A DNA stretch of 64,000 bases from JAPOXR01 sp963662395 (GCA_963662395.1 OY759511.1:3844001-3908000); one strand, 5' to 3'. Positions 1 to 9,825 are shown, counted from the stretch's first letter. Numbers and translations are program-made. Notes: generated by a model not told the origin, from the sequence alone.

Positions 1-468
1 CGGCGAATCCTGGCGGCTACATAACATGAATGAGCGGATTGTGACCCCGGGTACTGGCGCCCGGGAGCTCAGAGCCCCGATGGATCCCGCCTCCCCGACG
101 GGCTGCGGGACATGAACACCCTCTGCGCGACCCCGACGGCGCATGTGAACATGCTGCCGGTCGATGGCGGTCCGCAGATTCGGACGCCCTCGTTCGCCCG
201 GTCGCCGATCAAGGACAGTGATTGCGTCTCCCGGATCGATGCCGTGATTTCCGGGTGCCGATCTGCCCAAGCGCTCGGCCCGTTGGTGGTGGCTCTCCGG
301 GGCGGCCATGCTTCCGGGAAGAAATCATGATCCGCAGCGCTGCACATCTGCCCGGTCAGATCATCATTTGAATGGATCCTGATTTCGGCTAGGTTCTGCT
401 GGCCGGATGGCAGGTATTGACGTAGCCATCCTGTTGGCTCCGACAGCACAATGCGCGTGGAAGATTCG
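1..468. other. No recognisable gene at the left edge
   Basis: Open frames exist on both strands here, but none has a recognisable domain, a convincing ribosome-binding site or the residue composition of a protein. The segment precedes the VOC–cupin gene and probably carries its promoter. The end of an upstream gene may lie beyond the window. Confidence 0.4.
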
Positions 469-1574
469 ATGAACGCAACCGACATCCTGGCCGAATTTCG
501 CCTGCCTACGACAGACGTGCAGGCTGATCTGCCCTTCTACACCAGGGTATTGCAAATGCGGATGGAGACCATCTTCCCGGCCGATGATCCGGCGGTGGCG
601 GTGTTGTCCGGGCACGGTTTGCGTATTCGCCTGGAGAGGGGTGCGCCCGAACATCCCGGCACCATCAGGCTCCTGACCCACGACCCCGATGGTTTTGCCG
701 ACGGTGAACGGGAGCTGGTTGCCCCCAATGGCACCCGGGTCGAGATCGACCACGTCAATCCGCCGATGATCATTCCCGAAACGGAGCACGCGTTCGTGGT
801 TCGCCACCTCAAGGACAAGGCACCATGGATCATCGGTCGCGCCGGAATGCGCTATCGCGATCTCATCCCGTCGCGTCTTGGCGGCTCGATCATTGCCAGC
901 CATATCCGGATCCCGGATGGCGGGCCGGTTCCGATGTCGTCCACTACCATACGGTCGGTTTCCAGCTGATATTCTGCTATCGAGGCTGGGTGGACATCGT
1001 CTACGAGGACCAGGGAGCGCCGCTACGGTTGGGGGAAGGCGATTGCCTCATTCAGCCCCCCGAAATCCGCCACCGGGTGCTGCATGCATCTGCCGATATC
1101 GAGGTCATCGAGATCGGTGTTCCGGCCCAGCATGTCACCACCATCGATCACGAGATGGAGTTGCCGAACGGGCCGCCGAGGCCCGGAAGGGAATATCACG
1201 GCCAGGTCTTCGTGCATCACACGAGAGAAGGGGCGAGCTGGCAGCCCTTCAGATTGCCGGGCTTTACCTGCAGGGATACGGGGATCAATTCCGGAACCCG
1301 GGGAGTTGCCGGGGTGCAGGTGGTGAAGCCGACCGGCGAGCCGACTGCCTGGTCATCCAACGAGGCCGACATTCACTTCACATTCGTGATGGATGGCAGC
1401 CTCACCCTGGAAGGCGAGGGCGAGCATCCCCACGAACTGGTAGCGGGCGATGCGTTCGTGCTGCCGCCAGGCATGGCGACGAAATACTCCAGCTGCTCGA
1501 CGGATCTGGAATTGCTCGAGGTCACGCTTCCGGGCGAATTCCGGACGGCAACCGGCAAGGCCGGCCAGCAGTGA
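469..1574 (+). pseudogene. VOC–cupin domain protein, broken by a frameshift
   Basis: Two overlapping frames together make one protein. The first frame (from ATG 469, preceded by GGAAG five bases upstream) has the look of a glyoxalase/VOC-like module for about 155 residues, ending near IRIPDGGPVP. The sequence then continues one frame away as DVVHYHTVGFQLIF, leading into two cupin barrels that end at 1574. In the second part the runs LRLGEGDCLIQPPEIRHRVL and ELVAGDAFVLPPGMATKYSS are typical cupin turns. Restoring one base (a G) near 930 rejoins the frames, so the lesion is either a one-base deletion or a sequencing error. The substrate is unknown; the family is described only as a cupin-domain protein. 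An in-frame ATG at 451 is an alternative start. It faces nadK on the opposite strand. Confidence 0.7.
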
Positions 1575-1693
1575 ACTGACCGCCCGCCGGGCCTGCGCCT
1601 TTCTTGATGGCAAGGGGAGGCCGGCGTATCGGGAAGCGTGGTGATGGCCGCGTGCGGCCCAGCCTTCAGGAGCGCCGACAGGTCCGGAAAGAC

Positions 1694-2461
1694 TCAGACA
1701 AACTGCTCGCGGATGAGCCGTTCATTCAGGCCGTGCCCGTGGTCGAACAGCAGCCGGTGACTGACAGATGACTCGCTTTCCACATCGACCCGGACAACAT
1801 TGTTGGCGGAGTTGCCATCGGCGTCTGCCATGACCGGCCGGGTCTCATGGTCCAGCACCTCGAACCTGACATGGGCGGATTTCGGCAGCAACGCTCCCCG
1901 CCAGCGCCGCGGCCGAAACGCTGCTACCGGTGTCAGGGCCAGCACGTCCGAGCCGATCGGCAGGATCGGGCCATGAGCAGAATAGTTGTAGGCGGTGGAG
2001 CCGGCCGGCGTGGCAACCATGGCACCATCGCAGATCAGCTCTTCCAGGCGGACGCGCCCGTCGACGATGATCCGCAGCCACGCAGCCTGCGGACCAGCCC
2101 TCAGCAGGGCGACTTCATTGATGGCCAGCATCCCGTGCGAATCGCCCCCGGCATCGATGGCGGTCATGGTCAGCGGATTGATGACTTCCTCCTCGGCCTC
2201 GGCCAGGCGTGTCTCGAGACCGTGTTCGGAATACTCGTTCATGAGAAACCCGACGGTTCCCCGGTTCAACCCGTAGACCGGCTTTCCCCGGCATTGGGTC
2301 CGGTTCAGGACCCGCAGCATGAACCCGTCGCCGCCGAGCGCGATGATCACGTCGGCCTCGCTTTCCGGATGATTGCCATGGAGGGCGATCAGCCGGTCCC
2401 TGGACTGGCGGGCAATGCTGACATCGCTGGCCAGGAAGCACGGTTTGGCAAAGGAATGCAT
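1694..2461 (-). CDS. nadK: NAD kinase
   Basis: A 255-residue cytoplasmic enzyme that phosphorylates NAD+ to NADP+ with ATP or polyphosphate. The GGDGFML motif (residues about 43–49) is the NAD-kinase signature. It is followed by NRGTVGFLMNEY and by ATPAGSTAYNYSAHGPILP, which binds the adenylate moiety. The length matches the short alphaproteobacterial form. The start chosen is the ATG at 2461, which gives the usual short N-terminus before the GGDG loop. It converges on the VOC–cupin gene and is divergent from glyA, with about 270 bases between the two starts. Confidence 0.93.
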   Translation of the reverse strand: MHSFAKPCFLASDVSIARQSRDRLIALHGNHPESEADVIIALGGDGFMLRVLNRTQCRGKPVYGLNRGTVGFLMNEYSEHGLETRLAEAEEEVINPLTMTAIDAGGDSHGMLAINEVALLRAGPQAAWLRIIVDGRVRLEELICDGAMVATPAGSTAYNYSAHGPILPIGSDVLALTPVAAFRPRRWRGALLPKSAHVRFEVLDHETRPVMADADGNSANNVVRVDVESESSVSHRLLFDHGHGLNERLIREQFV

Positions 2462-2733
2462 GGCGGCCAGAACTGAGTGTCGGGTACGGTCTGCAAATCG
2501 GCTGCAGGGAAGGCCAGTATAACCAATTCCCGGCTTGCGGCAATTCCGTGTGCATCTGCGGAGTCGCGCCGGCCCGGAAGGACGATGTGTCGGGGTCGTG
2601 GAGTGGACGGGTGTGTTCGCCTGGCCTGCCGGTGGAATGCCGGGGCTTGCGGAGATTGCCCCTTTGCTTGACCCTGAAAATCAATATGGAGGGAATCTGA
2701 TTCCAAATCCGGGTTGATGAAAGGGGATCGACC

Positions 2734-4011
2734 ATGCGCAATGTCATCGGTGTCGACCTGGCAGAAACCGATCCACAGATATTCGAGGCCATTCGCCGCG
2801 AACTGGGACGGCAGCGAGATGAAATCGAGCTGATTGCATCCGAGAACATCGTGTCCATGGCGGTGCTCGAAGCCCAGGGTTCGGTCATGACCAACAAGTA
2901 TGCCGAGGGTTATCCGTCTCGCCGCTATTATGGCGGGTGCGAGCATGTCGATATGGCCGAGGATTTGGCCATCTCACGGGTTTGCCAGCTGTTCGGCTGC
3001 GAATTCGCCAATGTGCAGCCGCATTCCGGAAGCCAGGCCAACCAGGGCGTTTTCAATGCCCTGCTGCAACCGGGCGATACCGTGCTTGGCATGAACCTGG
3101 CATCGGGCGGCCACCTGACTCATGGCGCCCGTCCCAACCAGTCGGGAAAATGGTTCAATGCCATCCAGTACGGGGTGCGCAGGCAGGATTGCAATATCGA
3201 TTACGACGAGATTGCCGAGAAGGCCGAACAGCACAAGCCGAAGCTGCTGATCGCCGGCGGTTCGGCTGTTCCGAGAACGATCGACTTTTCCAGGTTTCGC
3301 CAGATTGCCGACAGGGTCGGTGCCATATTGCTGGTCGACATGGCGCATTTTGCCGGGCTCGTTGCCGGTGGCATGCATCCCTCGCCCTTTCCACATGCGC
3401 ATGTGGCAACCGCAACCACCCACAAGACGTTGCGCGGGCCGCGGGGAGGGCTGATCCTGACCAATGATCCCGACATCGCCAAGCGGGCGAATTCGGCGGT
3501 GTTTCCCGGCATCCAGGGTGGCCCGCTCATGCATGCAATCGCGGCCAAGGCGGTGGCATTCGGGGAAGCGCTGCGGCCGGAATTCCGGGACTACGCCCGC
3601 AAGGTTGTCGAGAACGCCAGGGTTCTGGCCGATACGCTGCAATCCGGGGGGCTTGATATCGTGACCGGTGGCACGGACACCCATGTCATGCTGGTCGATC
3701 TGCGGCCCAGGAACGTCAAGGGCAACCAGGCCGAAGCCGCGCTGGGACGAAGTGGCATCACCTGCAACAAGAACGGCATTCCCTTCGACACCGAGAAACC
3801 GACCATCACCTCGGGGGTCCGCCTCGGCACCCCGGCCTGTACAACGCGGGGATTCGGCTCCGGCGAGTTCAGGGAGGTCGGTGAACTGATTGTCCGCGTG
3901 GTGTCCGGCCTCGAGACCAACGGCGATGACGGCAATGGTGCCATCGAGGACTCGGTCAGGGCACGGGTGGCCGAGCTGTGCGACGACTTTCCTGTCTATC
4001 CCGGCATGTAG
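2734..4011 (+). CDS. glyA: Serine hydroxymethyltransferase
   Basis: A 425-residue PLP enzyme that interconverts serine and glycine while forming 5,10-methylene-tetrahydrofolate. It is full length, with LIASENIVS near the N-terminus, NKYAEGYPSRRYYGG and the PLP-lysine segment TATTHKTLRGPRGG. The ATG at 2734 has AAAGGGG at 2719–2725. No linked gene continues the operon, and about 280 bases separate it from infA. It supplies C1 units and could accept or donate glycine/serine for the sarcosine-oxidase pathway at the other end of the window, but that link is only metabolic. Confidence 0.97.
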   Translation: MRNVIGVDLAETDPQIFEAIRRELGRQRDEIELIASENIVSMAVLEAQGSVMTNKYAEGYPSRRYYGGCEHVDMAEDLAISRVCQLFGCEFANVQPHSGSQANQGVFNALLQPGDTVLGMNLASGGHLTHGARPNQSGKWFNAIQYGVRRQDCNIDYDEIAEKAEQHKPKLLIAGGSAVPRTIDFSRFRQIADRVGAILLVDMAHFAGLVAGGMHPSPFPHAHVATATTHKTLRGPRGGLILTNDPDIAKRANSAVFPGIQGGPLMHAIAAKAVAFGEALRPEFRDYARKVVENARVLADTLQSGGLDIVTGGTDTHVMLVDLRPRNVKGNQAEAALGRSGITCNKNGIPFDTEKPTITSGVRLGTPACTTRGFGSGEFREVGELIVRVVSGLETNGDDGNGAIEDSVRARVAELCDDFPVYPGM

Positions 4012-4295
4012 CGGTGCCTGACCGGGCGCATCCGGCATATCGTTCCCGCTTCGGCCTTCAGGGCACTCCCGGGGGGCGGTCATTCCGGTGTGAGGGACCG
4101 GGAAGTGCCCGCGTGATCGGGTCGTTGCCGGGCAGTGGTGGCCGGCATCTGCCGGTTGCCTGCCGGCCTCCTGGCGTCACGTGTATCGTGCGTTCGGCCC
4201 GGCCAGTGCCGAAAGAAGTTGAAAATCTGTCGGCATTTCAATAGGCCAATCCTGCCGGTGCCCCGACATCGGCACGAAACCAGACAGGAGCGAAT

Positions 4296-4514
4296 ATGCC
4301 CAAGGAAGAAATGCTCGAATTCTCCGGGGTCGTCAAAGAAGTCCTGCCGAATGCGACGTTCCGGGTCGAGTTGGATACCGGGCATCAGATCATCGCTCAT
4401 ACGGCCGGCAAGATGCGCAAGAACCGAATTCGAGTGCTGGCGGGTGATCGGGTTCAGGTCGAGATGACACCTTATGACCTGACCAAGGGCCGGATCAACT
4501 ACCGGTTCAAATAG
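4296..4514 (+). CDS. infA: Translation initiation factor IF-1
   Basis: A 72-residue single-domain OB-fold protein that binds the 30S A site during initiation. The sequence runs MPKEEMLEFSGVVKEVLPNA to FRVELDTGHQIIAHTAGKMR, then KNRIRVLAGDRVQVEMTPYD, which is diagnostic for IF-1. It ends in the usual GRINYRFK. It begins a conserved alphaproteobacterial cluster in which maf starts five bases after its stop and an RNase E/G gene overlaps maf. Confidence 0.97.
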   Translation: MPKEEMLEFSGVVKEVLPNATFRVELDTGHQIIAHTAGKMRKNRIRVLAGDRVQVEMTPYDLTKGRINYRFK

Positions 4515-4519
4515 ACGCC

Positions 4520-5086
4520 ATGCGGCTGACTCTGGCGTCGGCCAGCCCCCGGCGCAGGGAATTGCTCGGCCAGATCGGTATCATTCCCGACGACATCGTA
4601 CCGGCAGCAATCGACGAGACCCCGTTTCGTGAAGAGTTGCCGCGCCGTTATTGCCGGCGCATGGCTCGCAACAAGGCCACATTCCGCGATCCTGCCGATG
4701 GCGAGATCATTCTCGGGGCCGACACGGTGGTTGCCCTCGGCCGGTCGATCCTGGGAAAACCGGCCGACGAGAGCGAGGCTCGCCTGTTTCTGGAGAGCAT
4801 GTCAGGTCGGCGCCACCAGGTCATCACCGCGATCGCGCTGGCCATGCCGGGCCGGTTGCTGGAGCGGGACGTGGTGTCGGTTGTCAGGCTGAAGCGTCTG
4901 TCGAACGATGACATCGGTGCATTTCTGGCAGCCGGAGAATGGGAAGGGAAGGCAGGTGGCTACGCGATCCAGGGGCGAGCGGCAGCCTTCATTCCATGGA
5001 TCAGTGGCTCGTTCTCGGCCATTGCCGGTTTGCCATTGTCGGAAACCACCGCCATGCTCCGGTCTGTCGGGTATTCCACGGAGTGA
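4520..5086 (+). CDS. maf: Maf-like nucleoside triphosphate pyrophosphatase
   Basis: A 188-residue cytoplasmic protein of the Maf/HAM1 superfamily, which hydrolyses dTTP/UTP or modified nucleotides to monophosphates and prevents their incorporation. The N-terminal LTLASASPRRRELLGQ is the Maf signature loop. GADTVVALG supplies the catalytic acidic residue, and SGRRHQVITAIAL and GKAGGYAIQG are later family motifs. It is the middle gene of infA–maf–RNase E/G. Its stop codon overlaps the GTG start of the next gene (GTGA at 5083–5086), which suggests translational coupling. Confidence 0.94.
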   Translation: MRLTLASASPRRRELLGQIGIIPDDIVPAAIDETPFREELPRRYCRRMARNKATFRDPADGEIILGADTVVALGRSILGKPADESEARLFLESMSGRRHQVITAIALAMPGRLLERDVVSVVRLKRLSNDDIGAFLAAGEWEGKAGGYAIQGRAAAFIPWISGSFSAIAGLPLSETTAMLRSVGYSTE

Positions 5087-6135
5087 AGGGCTCGCTGACA
5101 GTGCTGGACCGGATAGACGGCTACCGGTGCGCCGCCCTGGTCGTCGATGGCCAGCTCGAGGATTTCCTCCGTGACCCGGACCCGTCCTGGGGTCCTGTGC
5201 CCGGCACGGTCATGCGGGCCGTCATCGAGAGAAGACTCGCCAGTCAGGGTGCCTGGATGGCACGCCTTCCCGGTGGCAACTCCGGCTTCCTTCGCGGATT
5301 GAAGAAGGCCGATGAGGGGCAGCCGGTCATCGTCCAGGTTTCCGGCTACCCGGAGTCGGGAAAGGCAACTCCGGTACGGGGGCGGGTATCACTGACCGGT
5401 CCTTTCGCGGTCATTCTTCCGGGCCAGGATGGCGTGTTCGTCTCCCGGTCCATCACCTGCGAGGAGCGTAGGCGCGAGTTGCACGAAACGGGCAAGCGTG
5501 CCCTCGCCGACACCGGGATCCAGGCGGGGCTGGTGCTGCGAACCGGCTGCGAGGCGGCCGATGACCAGGAAATCCTGGACTGTATCGGGGGGTTGCTCGA
5601 GTCCTGCCGGACCATCGACGCCGGCCGGAAAGGGAAGGGCCCCGACATCCTGCTGGAGGCAACAGATTCCCACCAGCATGCCAGGAATGAATGGATGACC
5701 GGGCAGGATTGCCGGCTTGACGACCGGGAAGGGTCACTCGAGCGAAACCAGGTGGCCGAACAGCTTGATCCCTTCCGGAGGCAGCTCATCGAGCTTCCGA
5801 ATGGAGCAAATTCCTCGCTGGAGCAGACCCGGGCCATGGTGGCGATCGATGTCAATACCGGCCATGATCTGTCACATGCTGCCGGCCACAATGCCAATCT
5901 CCATCTTGCCCGCCAATTGCCCCGCCAACTCAGGATCAGGGGCATCGGCGGGCAGATTGTCGTGGATTTTGCCCCCATGTCAAAGAGCCTGCGCAATGGC
6001 CTGGATCGCAGGATGTCGGAGGCATTTGCTGCCGACGGGAATGCAACCACGCTGGTTGGCTGGACCAGAATGGGGCATTTCGAATTGCACATGCGCCGTG
6101 AGCGCCCTCCGTTGGACTGGATTTGTCCCGAGTGA
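5083..6135 (+). CDS. Ribonuclease E/G family protein (short form)
   Basis: A 350-residue member of the Rne/Rng endoribonucleases that cut single-stranded AU-rich RNA. The catalytic core is visible: MVAIDVNTG with the first metal-binding Asp, and GGQIVVDFAPMS with the second. It lacks the long scaffold tail of RNase E and is close to the minimal RNase G-like form encoded after infA–maf in alphaproteobacteria. The start is taken as GTG 5083, which overlaps the maf stop. An upstream in-frame ATG (4939) would put about 48 residues of the protein inside maf in another frame and is unlikely. No YacG gene, often next in this cluster, is seen before the tRNA. Confidence 0.85.
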   Translation: MKGSLTVLDRIDGYRCAALVVDGQLEDFLRDPDPSWGPVPGTVMRAVIERRLASQGAWMARLPGGNSGFLRGLKKADEGQPVIVQVSGYPESGKATPVRGRVSLTGPFAVILPGQDGVFVSRSITCEERRRELHETGKRALADTGIQAGLVLRTGCEAADDQEILDCIGGLLESCRTIDAGRKGKGPDILLEATDSHQHARNEWMTGQDCRLDDREGSLERNQVAEQLDPFRRQLIELPNGANSSLEQTRAMVAIDVNTGHDLSHAAGHNANLHLARQLPRQLRIRGIGGQIVVDFAPMSKSLRNGLDRRMSEAFAADGNATTLVGWTRMGHFELHMRRERPPLDWICPE

Positions 6136-6314
6136 TGCTGGCCATTTCGTTCGGTCGGCCGGGCTGGCATCGGTCCGAGGCGATGACCAACCGGCACATG
6201 CAGAGAATCCGGCGGCTCCATGGCCGATGTCAGCCTTCGCCGTGACCGGTTGCAGCAAATTTCCCCGTTGCCTATGGACAGCGAGAATTGCCTGCCTTAG
6301 TGAGGTCGGCCGAT

Positions 6315-6389
6315 GCCTGGGTAGCTCAGTGGTAGAGCAGTGGACTGAAAATCCTCGTGTCGGTGGTTCGACCCCGCCCCCAGGCACCA
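6315..6389 (+). tRNA. tRNA-Phe (GAA)
   Basis: The sequence folds as a cloverleaf. The acceptor arm GCCTGGG pairs with CCCAGGC, the D arm is GCTC/GAGC, the anticodon loop CTGAAAA carries GAA, and the T arm is GGTGG/CCGCC with the TTCGA loop. The CCA end is encoded (6387–6389). The anticodon stem GTGGA/TCCTC has one mismatch (T opposite T). Phe tRNA after the infA–maf–RNase E/G cluster is a recurrent alphaproteobacterial arrangement. Confidence 0.95.
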
Positions 6390-6438
6390 CCCCCTAAAGA
6401 CGACTGGACGCGCTGCCATTGCGCCTTCGCTGGTCAGG

Positions 6439-7812
6439 TCAAGCGATCCGCGCCCGCTCCCTGACCCTTGCCTGGGTCCGAAGATATCTTCCGGCGATGT
6501 CCTGGCGGTGAATGTGCCTGCCGTCCCGAACCATGTGACGGCCTGCCGACCAGACATTTCGCACCGGGCTCGAAACCGAGGCGAAAATCCAGCTGTCGAG
6601 GATCGAGTCTCCGTCCAGGCCGGCCAGTTCGATACTGTCGCCTTCAAGCTCAACGAGGTCGGCCCAGGCGCCGGCACCGATCCGTCCACAATCCCGGCCG
6701 CAGGCGCGGGCACCGCCTTGGCATGCAAGGTCATAAAGCTCCCGTCCGACCGACATCCGTTCAATGGCAAGCGCTGCCCGGATACGGTTTCCGAGTCGCT
6801 GCGAGTATTCGAGGGTTCTGAGTTCGCCGACAAGTGAAATACTGACATTGGAGTCGGTTCCGATACCGGCCATGCCGCCTGCCTGCAGGAATGCGCCTCC
6901 GGCGAAGATTCCATCACCGAGATTGGCTTCGGTGACCGGACACAAACCGGCAACCGCACCGCTTCGAGCCAGGTCGGAGATCTCGGACTGGTCCAGATGG
7001 GTGCTGTGGACCAGGCACCACCGATGATCAGGGCGGCAATTCTCCAGCAGCCACTGGACCGGTCTTGACCCGATTGCATTCCTGACGCTGTCGATTTCCG
7101 CCTCCTGTTCGGCGGCATGGATGTGCAACGGGCCCTGCGGCCACGATTCACCTGCCGAGCCGATCGAGGCCAGTGACACTGTTCTCATCGAATGCAGGGC
7201 AATTCCGGTCTGGCAATCTGCCGGCAGATTGCGGACATCGCTCTGCGCCGCGGTAATCAGCAGTTCGAATTCCCCTAGGTTGCAGGCAAAGCGGCGCTGG
7301 GCGCCTTCGACCGGGCGCCCGTCGCAATCACCCTGTTCATAAAGAACCGGAAGCAGGGTCAGGCCGATCCCCGACTGTCCGGCGGCGGCCATGATGCGCG
7401 ATGACATCTCGCCGAGCCTCTCGTAATGCCCTCCGTCCGGCTGGTGATGCAGGTAGTGAAACTCGGCCACCGATGCGAAACCCGCCTCCAGCATTTCCAC
7501 CTGTGCAAGAGCGGTGATTGCTTCCACATCCTCGGGCATCAGCTGCTCGAGCAACCCGTACATCGTCCGGCGCCAGGTCCAGAAACTGTCACCTCCGGCG
7601 GTGAGCCGGCGTTCGGTCAGCCCGGCCATGACCCGCTGGAAGCCGTGACTGTGCAGATTGGCCGGGGCCGGCAGCAGAATCGAGCAGGTCCGGCCTTCGA
7701 CAGCAGCACCGGACACAACCGAGCTGATCCGGCCATCCACGTCGATGGTGACCAGAACCGCCTCCTGCCAGCCGGTTTCGGTCAGTGCTTTCTTGGCCCA
7801 GAGTCTTGTCAT
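6439..7812 (-). CDS. hutF: Formimidoylglutamate deiminase
   Basis: A 457-residue amidohydrolase-superfamily enzyme of the five-step histidine pathway. It deaminates N-formimidoyl-L-glutamate to N-formyl-L-glutamate and ammonia. Metal-binding motifs are visible: LHSHGFQR near the N-terminus, HIHAAEQEAEID in the middle and GIGTDSNVSIS near the C-terminus. The start at 7812 (MTRLWAKKAL) is chosen because the 14 residues added by the ATG at 7854 are not family-like. It lies upstream of, and opposite to, hutI-hutH-hutU, with about 2.5 kb between. hutG (formylglutamate deformylase) and a HutC regulator are not in this window. Confidence 0.92.
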   Translation of the reverse strand: MTRLWAKKALTETGWQEAVLVTIDVDGRISSVVSGAAVEGRTCSILLPAPANLHSHGFQRVMAGLTERRLTAGGDSFWTWRRTMYGLLEQLMPEDVEAITALAQVEMLEAGFASVAEFHYLHHQPDGGHYERLGEMSSRIMAAAGQSGIGLTLLPVLYEQGDCDGRPVEGAQRRFACNLGEFELLITAAQSDVRNLPADCQTGIALHSMRTVSLASIGSAGESWPQGPLHIHAAEQEAEIDSVRNAIGSRPVQWLLENCRPDHRWCLVHSTHLDQSEISDLARSGAVAGLCPVTEANLGDGIFAGGAFLQAGGMAGIGTDSNVSISLVGELRTLEYSQRLGNRIRAALAIERMSVGRELYDLACQGGARACGRDCGRIGAGAWADLVELEGDSIELAGLDGDSILDSWIFASVSSPVRNVWSAGRHMVRDGRHIHRQDIAGRYLRTQARVRERARIA

Positions 7813-9240
7813 GTCCAGCCAGCCTTTTCCTGCAAGCCTACCCAATTCCGGCAATCCGACGTCCCGACATCACACCGACCCCGAACCCCGCCTGCCGAAA
7901 AGGCTGGCGTGAAAGCAATCCGGAAAAAGATGGTTCAAATCTGAATGCCGGCCAACCGATGCGCAGGATACACCCATACGGATCACGGCGAAACCGAAGC
8001 CGTGCGGACCAGAGCCATCCCCTTTCAGATCCTCCCGCCTTCCGGCAGCAGTCCGGCGGGTCTGAACAGCTCCGGGGTGAGACGGTCATCCCGTCCGGCC
8101 TGCCTCGGCTTGCGGCGCATGGATCCGGCCGACCTGCCTGCCGTCACCGGTGCCGGGCCCCGGGCCGGTCGCCGCATGAGCGCCGGCCTCTCCGCTCCGC
8201 GGCCGGTCCGGCTCATGAGACTGTCCCCGTTCATGGCCAACTCCGGGATCCGGTGGAGGGAATGCTCCACCCGCCGATGCGCTCCCGCACCGCGCGGGAG
8301 GCGCTCCGGACCGGGCTTCCCGCTCATGGGGAAGCAGCGGGCCCGGGTGCTTCTCTTCCCCCTTGATCTGCCGGGTGGCGGTGATCTTCCGGGCGGCTGC
8401 AGGATGCGGATCCCGGAGCCTGCCGGCATCACGGCAGATGGCGCCCTGGCGGATCCCGGTCCGGCCATGGCCCGTCTGCGCATGTTCCCCGGAGCCCCTG
8501 ATGTCTCCGGCTCTCCGCGGATCCGTCACGTGAAGCCGGAGAATGCCCTCCGGGGTCTCCCGGTTGCCCCCGGGCGCCGTGACCCATCCGGCGGCCTGCC
8601 GCCGCACGTGCATGGCATCGGTGGCCGCCATCCGGCCCCTGATGCCGGGCATCGGCGGTAAGGGCCGCAATGGCGGTGATCCCGCCGGGCTTCCCGCCTG
8701 CCGCCACCCGGGCAGGGACCGGCCCCGCATCGGCGGCGAAGGCGTGCACCGGATGAGGGGAAGGCGCCGGGGCACGGGCAAGGGAGCGGCCCCGGGCCTT
8801 GCCCGGCCCCGGGCAGGATGCCTGGAGGCAGCATGCGACGCTTCCGGGCGGGCGGCGCCCGCGGGACCGGAAACCCTCCCTGATCCGGCCGTGATCCGGC
8901 ATGAAGGTGCGGGCCCCGCCTCCCGGAATGATGCACGGAAGGGCGATCACGGGCATCTGGTGAAGATCATGGCGGGCGGCGCCCATGTGCCCGGATCCGG
9001 TATCGGTCTGCCGCATGGTGTTTTCCCGACCCGTCACGAGACAGGACCGGCGGAATTGGAAATCCGGGATTTCAGGGGCGATGGGTCTGGCACGGCGCAG
9101 TTGCCGGTTGACGGGACAAGCCGTTGTCGTTAGGTCATGCAGCCAATCCGGTTCACGCTGTGAACAACCGGAAAATTCCGACGGCCGCTCCAGGGACGTT
9201 GACGGTGCCAATGTCGTCGCGAGGCTCGGGAACCAGAATC
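7813..9240. other. 1.4-kb gene-poor, very GC-rich segment with many short hairpins
   Basis: Open frames overlap on both strands, but their translations are Arg/Gly/Pro/Ala-rich without recognisable domains. Perfect short inverted repeats are frequent: GGTGGAG (8252–8258) with CTCCACC (8265–8271), CTCCCGC (8282–8288) with GCGGGAG (8294–8300), and GAAGCA (8331–8336) with TGCTTC (8348–8353). The left part must hold the hutF promoter. Whether the rest is a decayed gene, a structured RNA or spacer DNA cannot be decided by reading. Confidence 0.5.
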
Positions 9241-9825
9241 ATGGTAACATGTATTTCCAAGTCACCAATCCGGCAGCCGTGGGTAACGGGTTTCCATATC
9301 CTCCTCGGCTTCGTCTTGTCCGGGCTTGCGGGCGTTGCGGCCTGGGGTCAGTCGGGTCCGCCCGATCTCAGGACTCCGGCACCCGTCATCTACCTTGCAG
9401 ACAACCTGGATGAGCAGGACAGGCTCGGATATTGCATCGATACCGTGGGACGGGGCCTCGGCGAATTGCTGCACGCGCATTCCTGCAAGCCACGCGGCGG
9501 AGACGTGCAGTTTGTGCATGATGGCGGCGCGAGGCGCATCATCTCGGCAACCTTTGCCGGCAAGTGCGCCGAGTTGCTCTCGCCTGCCGCTCCCGGGGTT
9601 ACCCTCGGTTTGGTGGATTGCGCCGGGGAGTCTTCGGGCCAGGATTTTGACTATGACAAGGATGACATGGAATTCCGACCCGGCTCCGACCAATCTCTCT
9701 GCCTGACAGTCGGCGAATCGAGCAGAACGGCCGGCCCATTCATGTCACGTGACCTGCTGCTGGCTCCCTGCAACTCGACGGATAGCCGGTATCGCCAATG
9801 GATCATTGTCAAGAACCCCTCGTGA
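9241..9825 (+). CDS. Exported protein, ricin-type beta-trefoil-like
   Basis: A 194-residue protein from ATG 9241, starting MVTCISKSPIRQPW and followed by a hydrophobic signal segment (HILLGFVLSGLAGVAAWG) likely cut near AWG-QSG. The mature part has repeated units with Cys pairs (GYCIDTV, HSCKPRGG, GKCAELL, VDCAGE, QSLCLTVGES, LLAPCNSTDSRYRQWII). The final QW and the pattern of C-x-D/T...C repeats resemble ricin B-type lectins, which bind carbohydrate. Upstream in-frame ATGs at 9124 and 9211 would place extra residues before the signal and are less likely. It has no obvious partner and lies alone before hutI. The fold assignment is inference. Confidence 0.6.
   Translation: MVTCISKSPIRQPWVTGFHILLGFVLSGLAGVAAWGQSGPPDLRTPAPVIYLADNLDEQDRLGYCIDTVGRGLGELLHAHSCKPRGGDVQFVHDGGARRIISATFAGKCAELLSPAAPGVTLGLVDCAGESSGQDFDYDKDDMEFRPGSDQSLCLTVGESSRTAGPFMSRDLLLAPCNSTDSRYRQWIIVKNPS

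Noticed and set aside
1675..1700. SRP-RNA-like motif ACAGGTCCGGAAAG
   Set aside because: The essential GGAAGGAAGCAGC part is missing and the site is at the end of nadK.
6136..6314. yacG gene, expected after the RNase E/G gene
   Set aside because: No CPxC...C zinc-finger reading frame is present.
8086..9211. Overlapping frames in the GC-rich segment as genes
   Set aside because: Pro/Arg/Gly-rich translations on both strands with no motif, signal or supported start.
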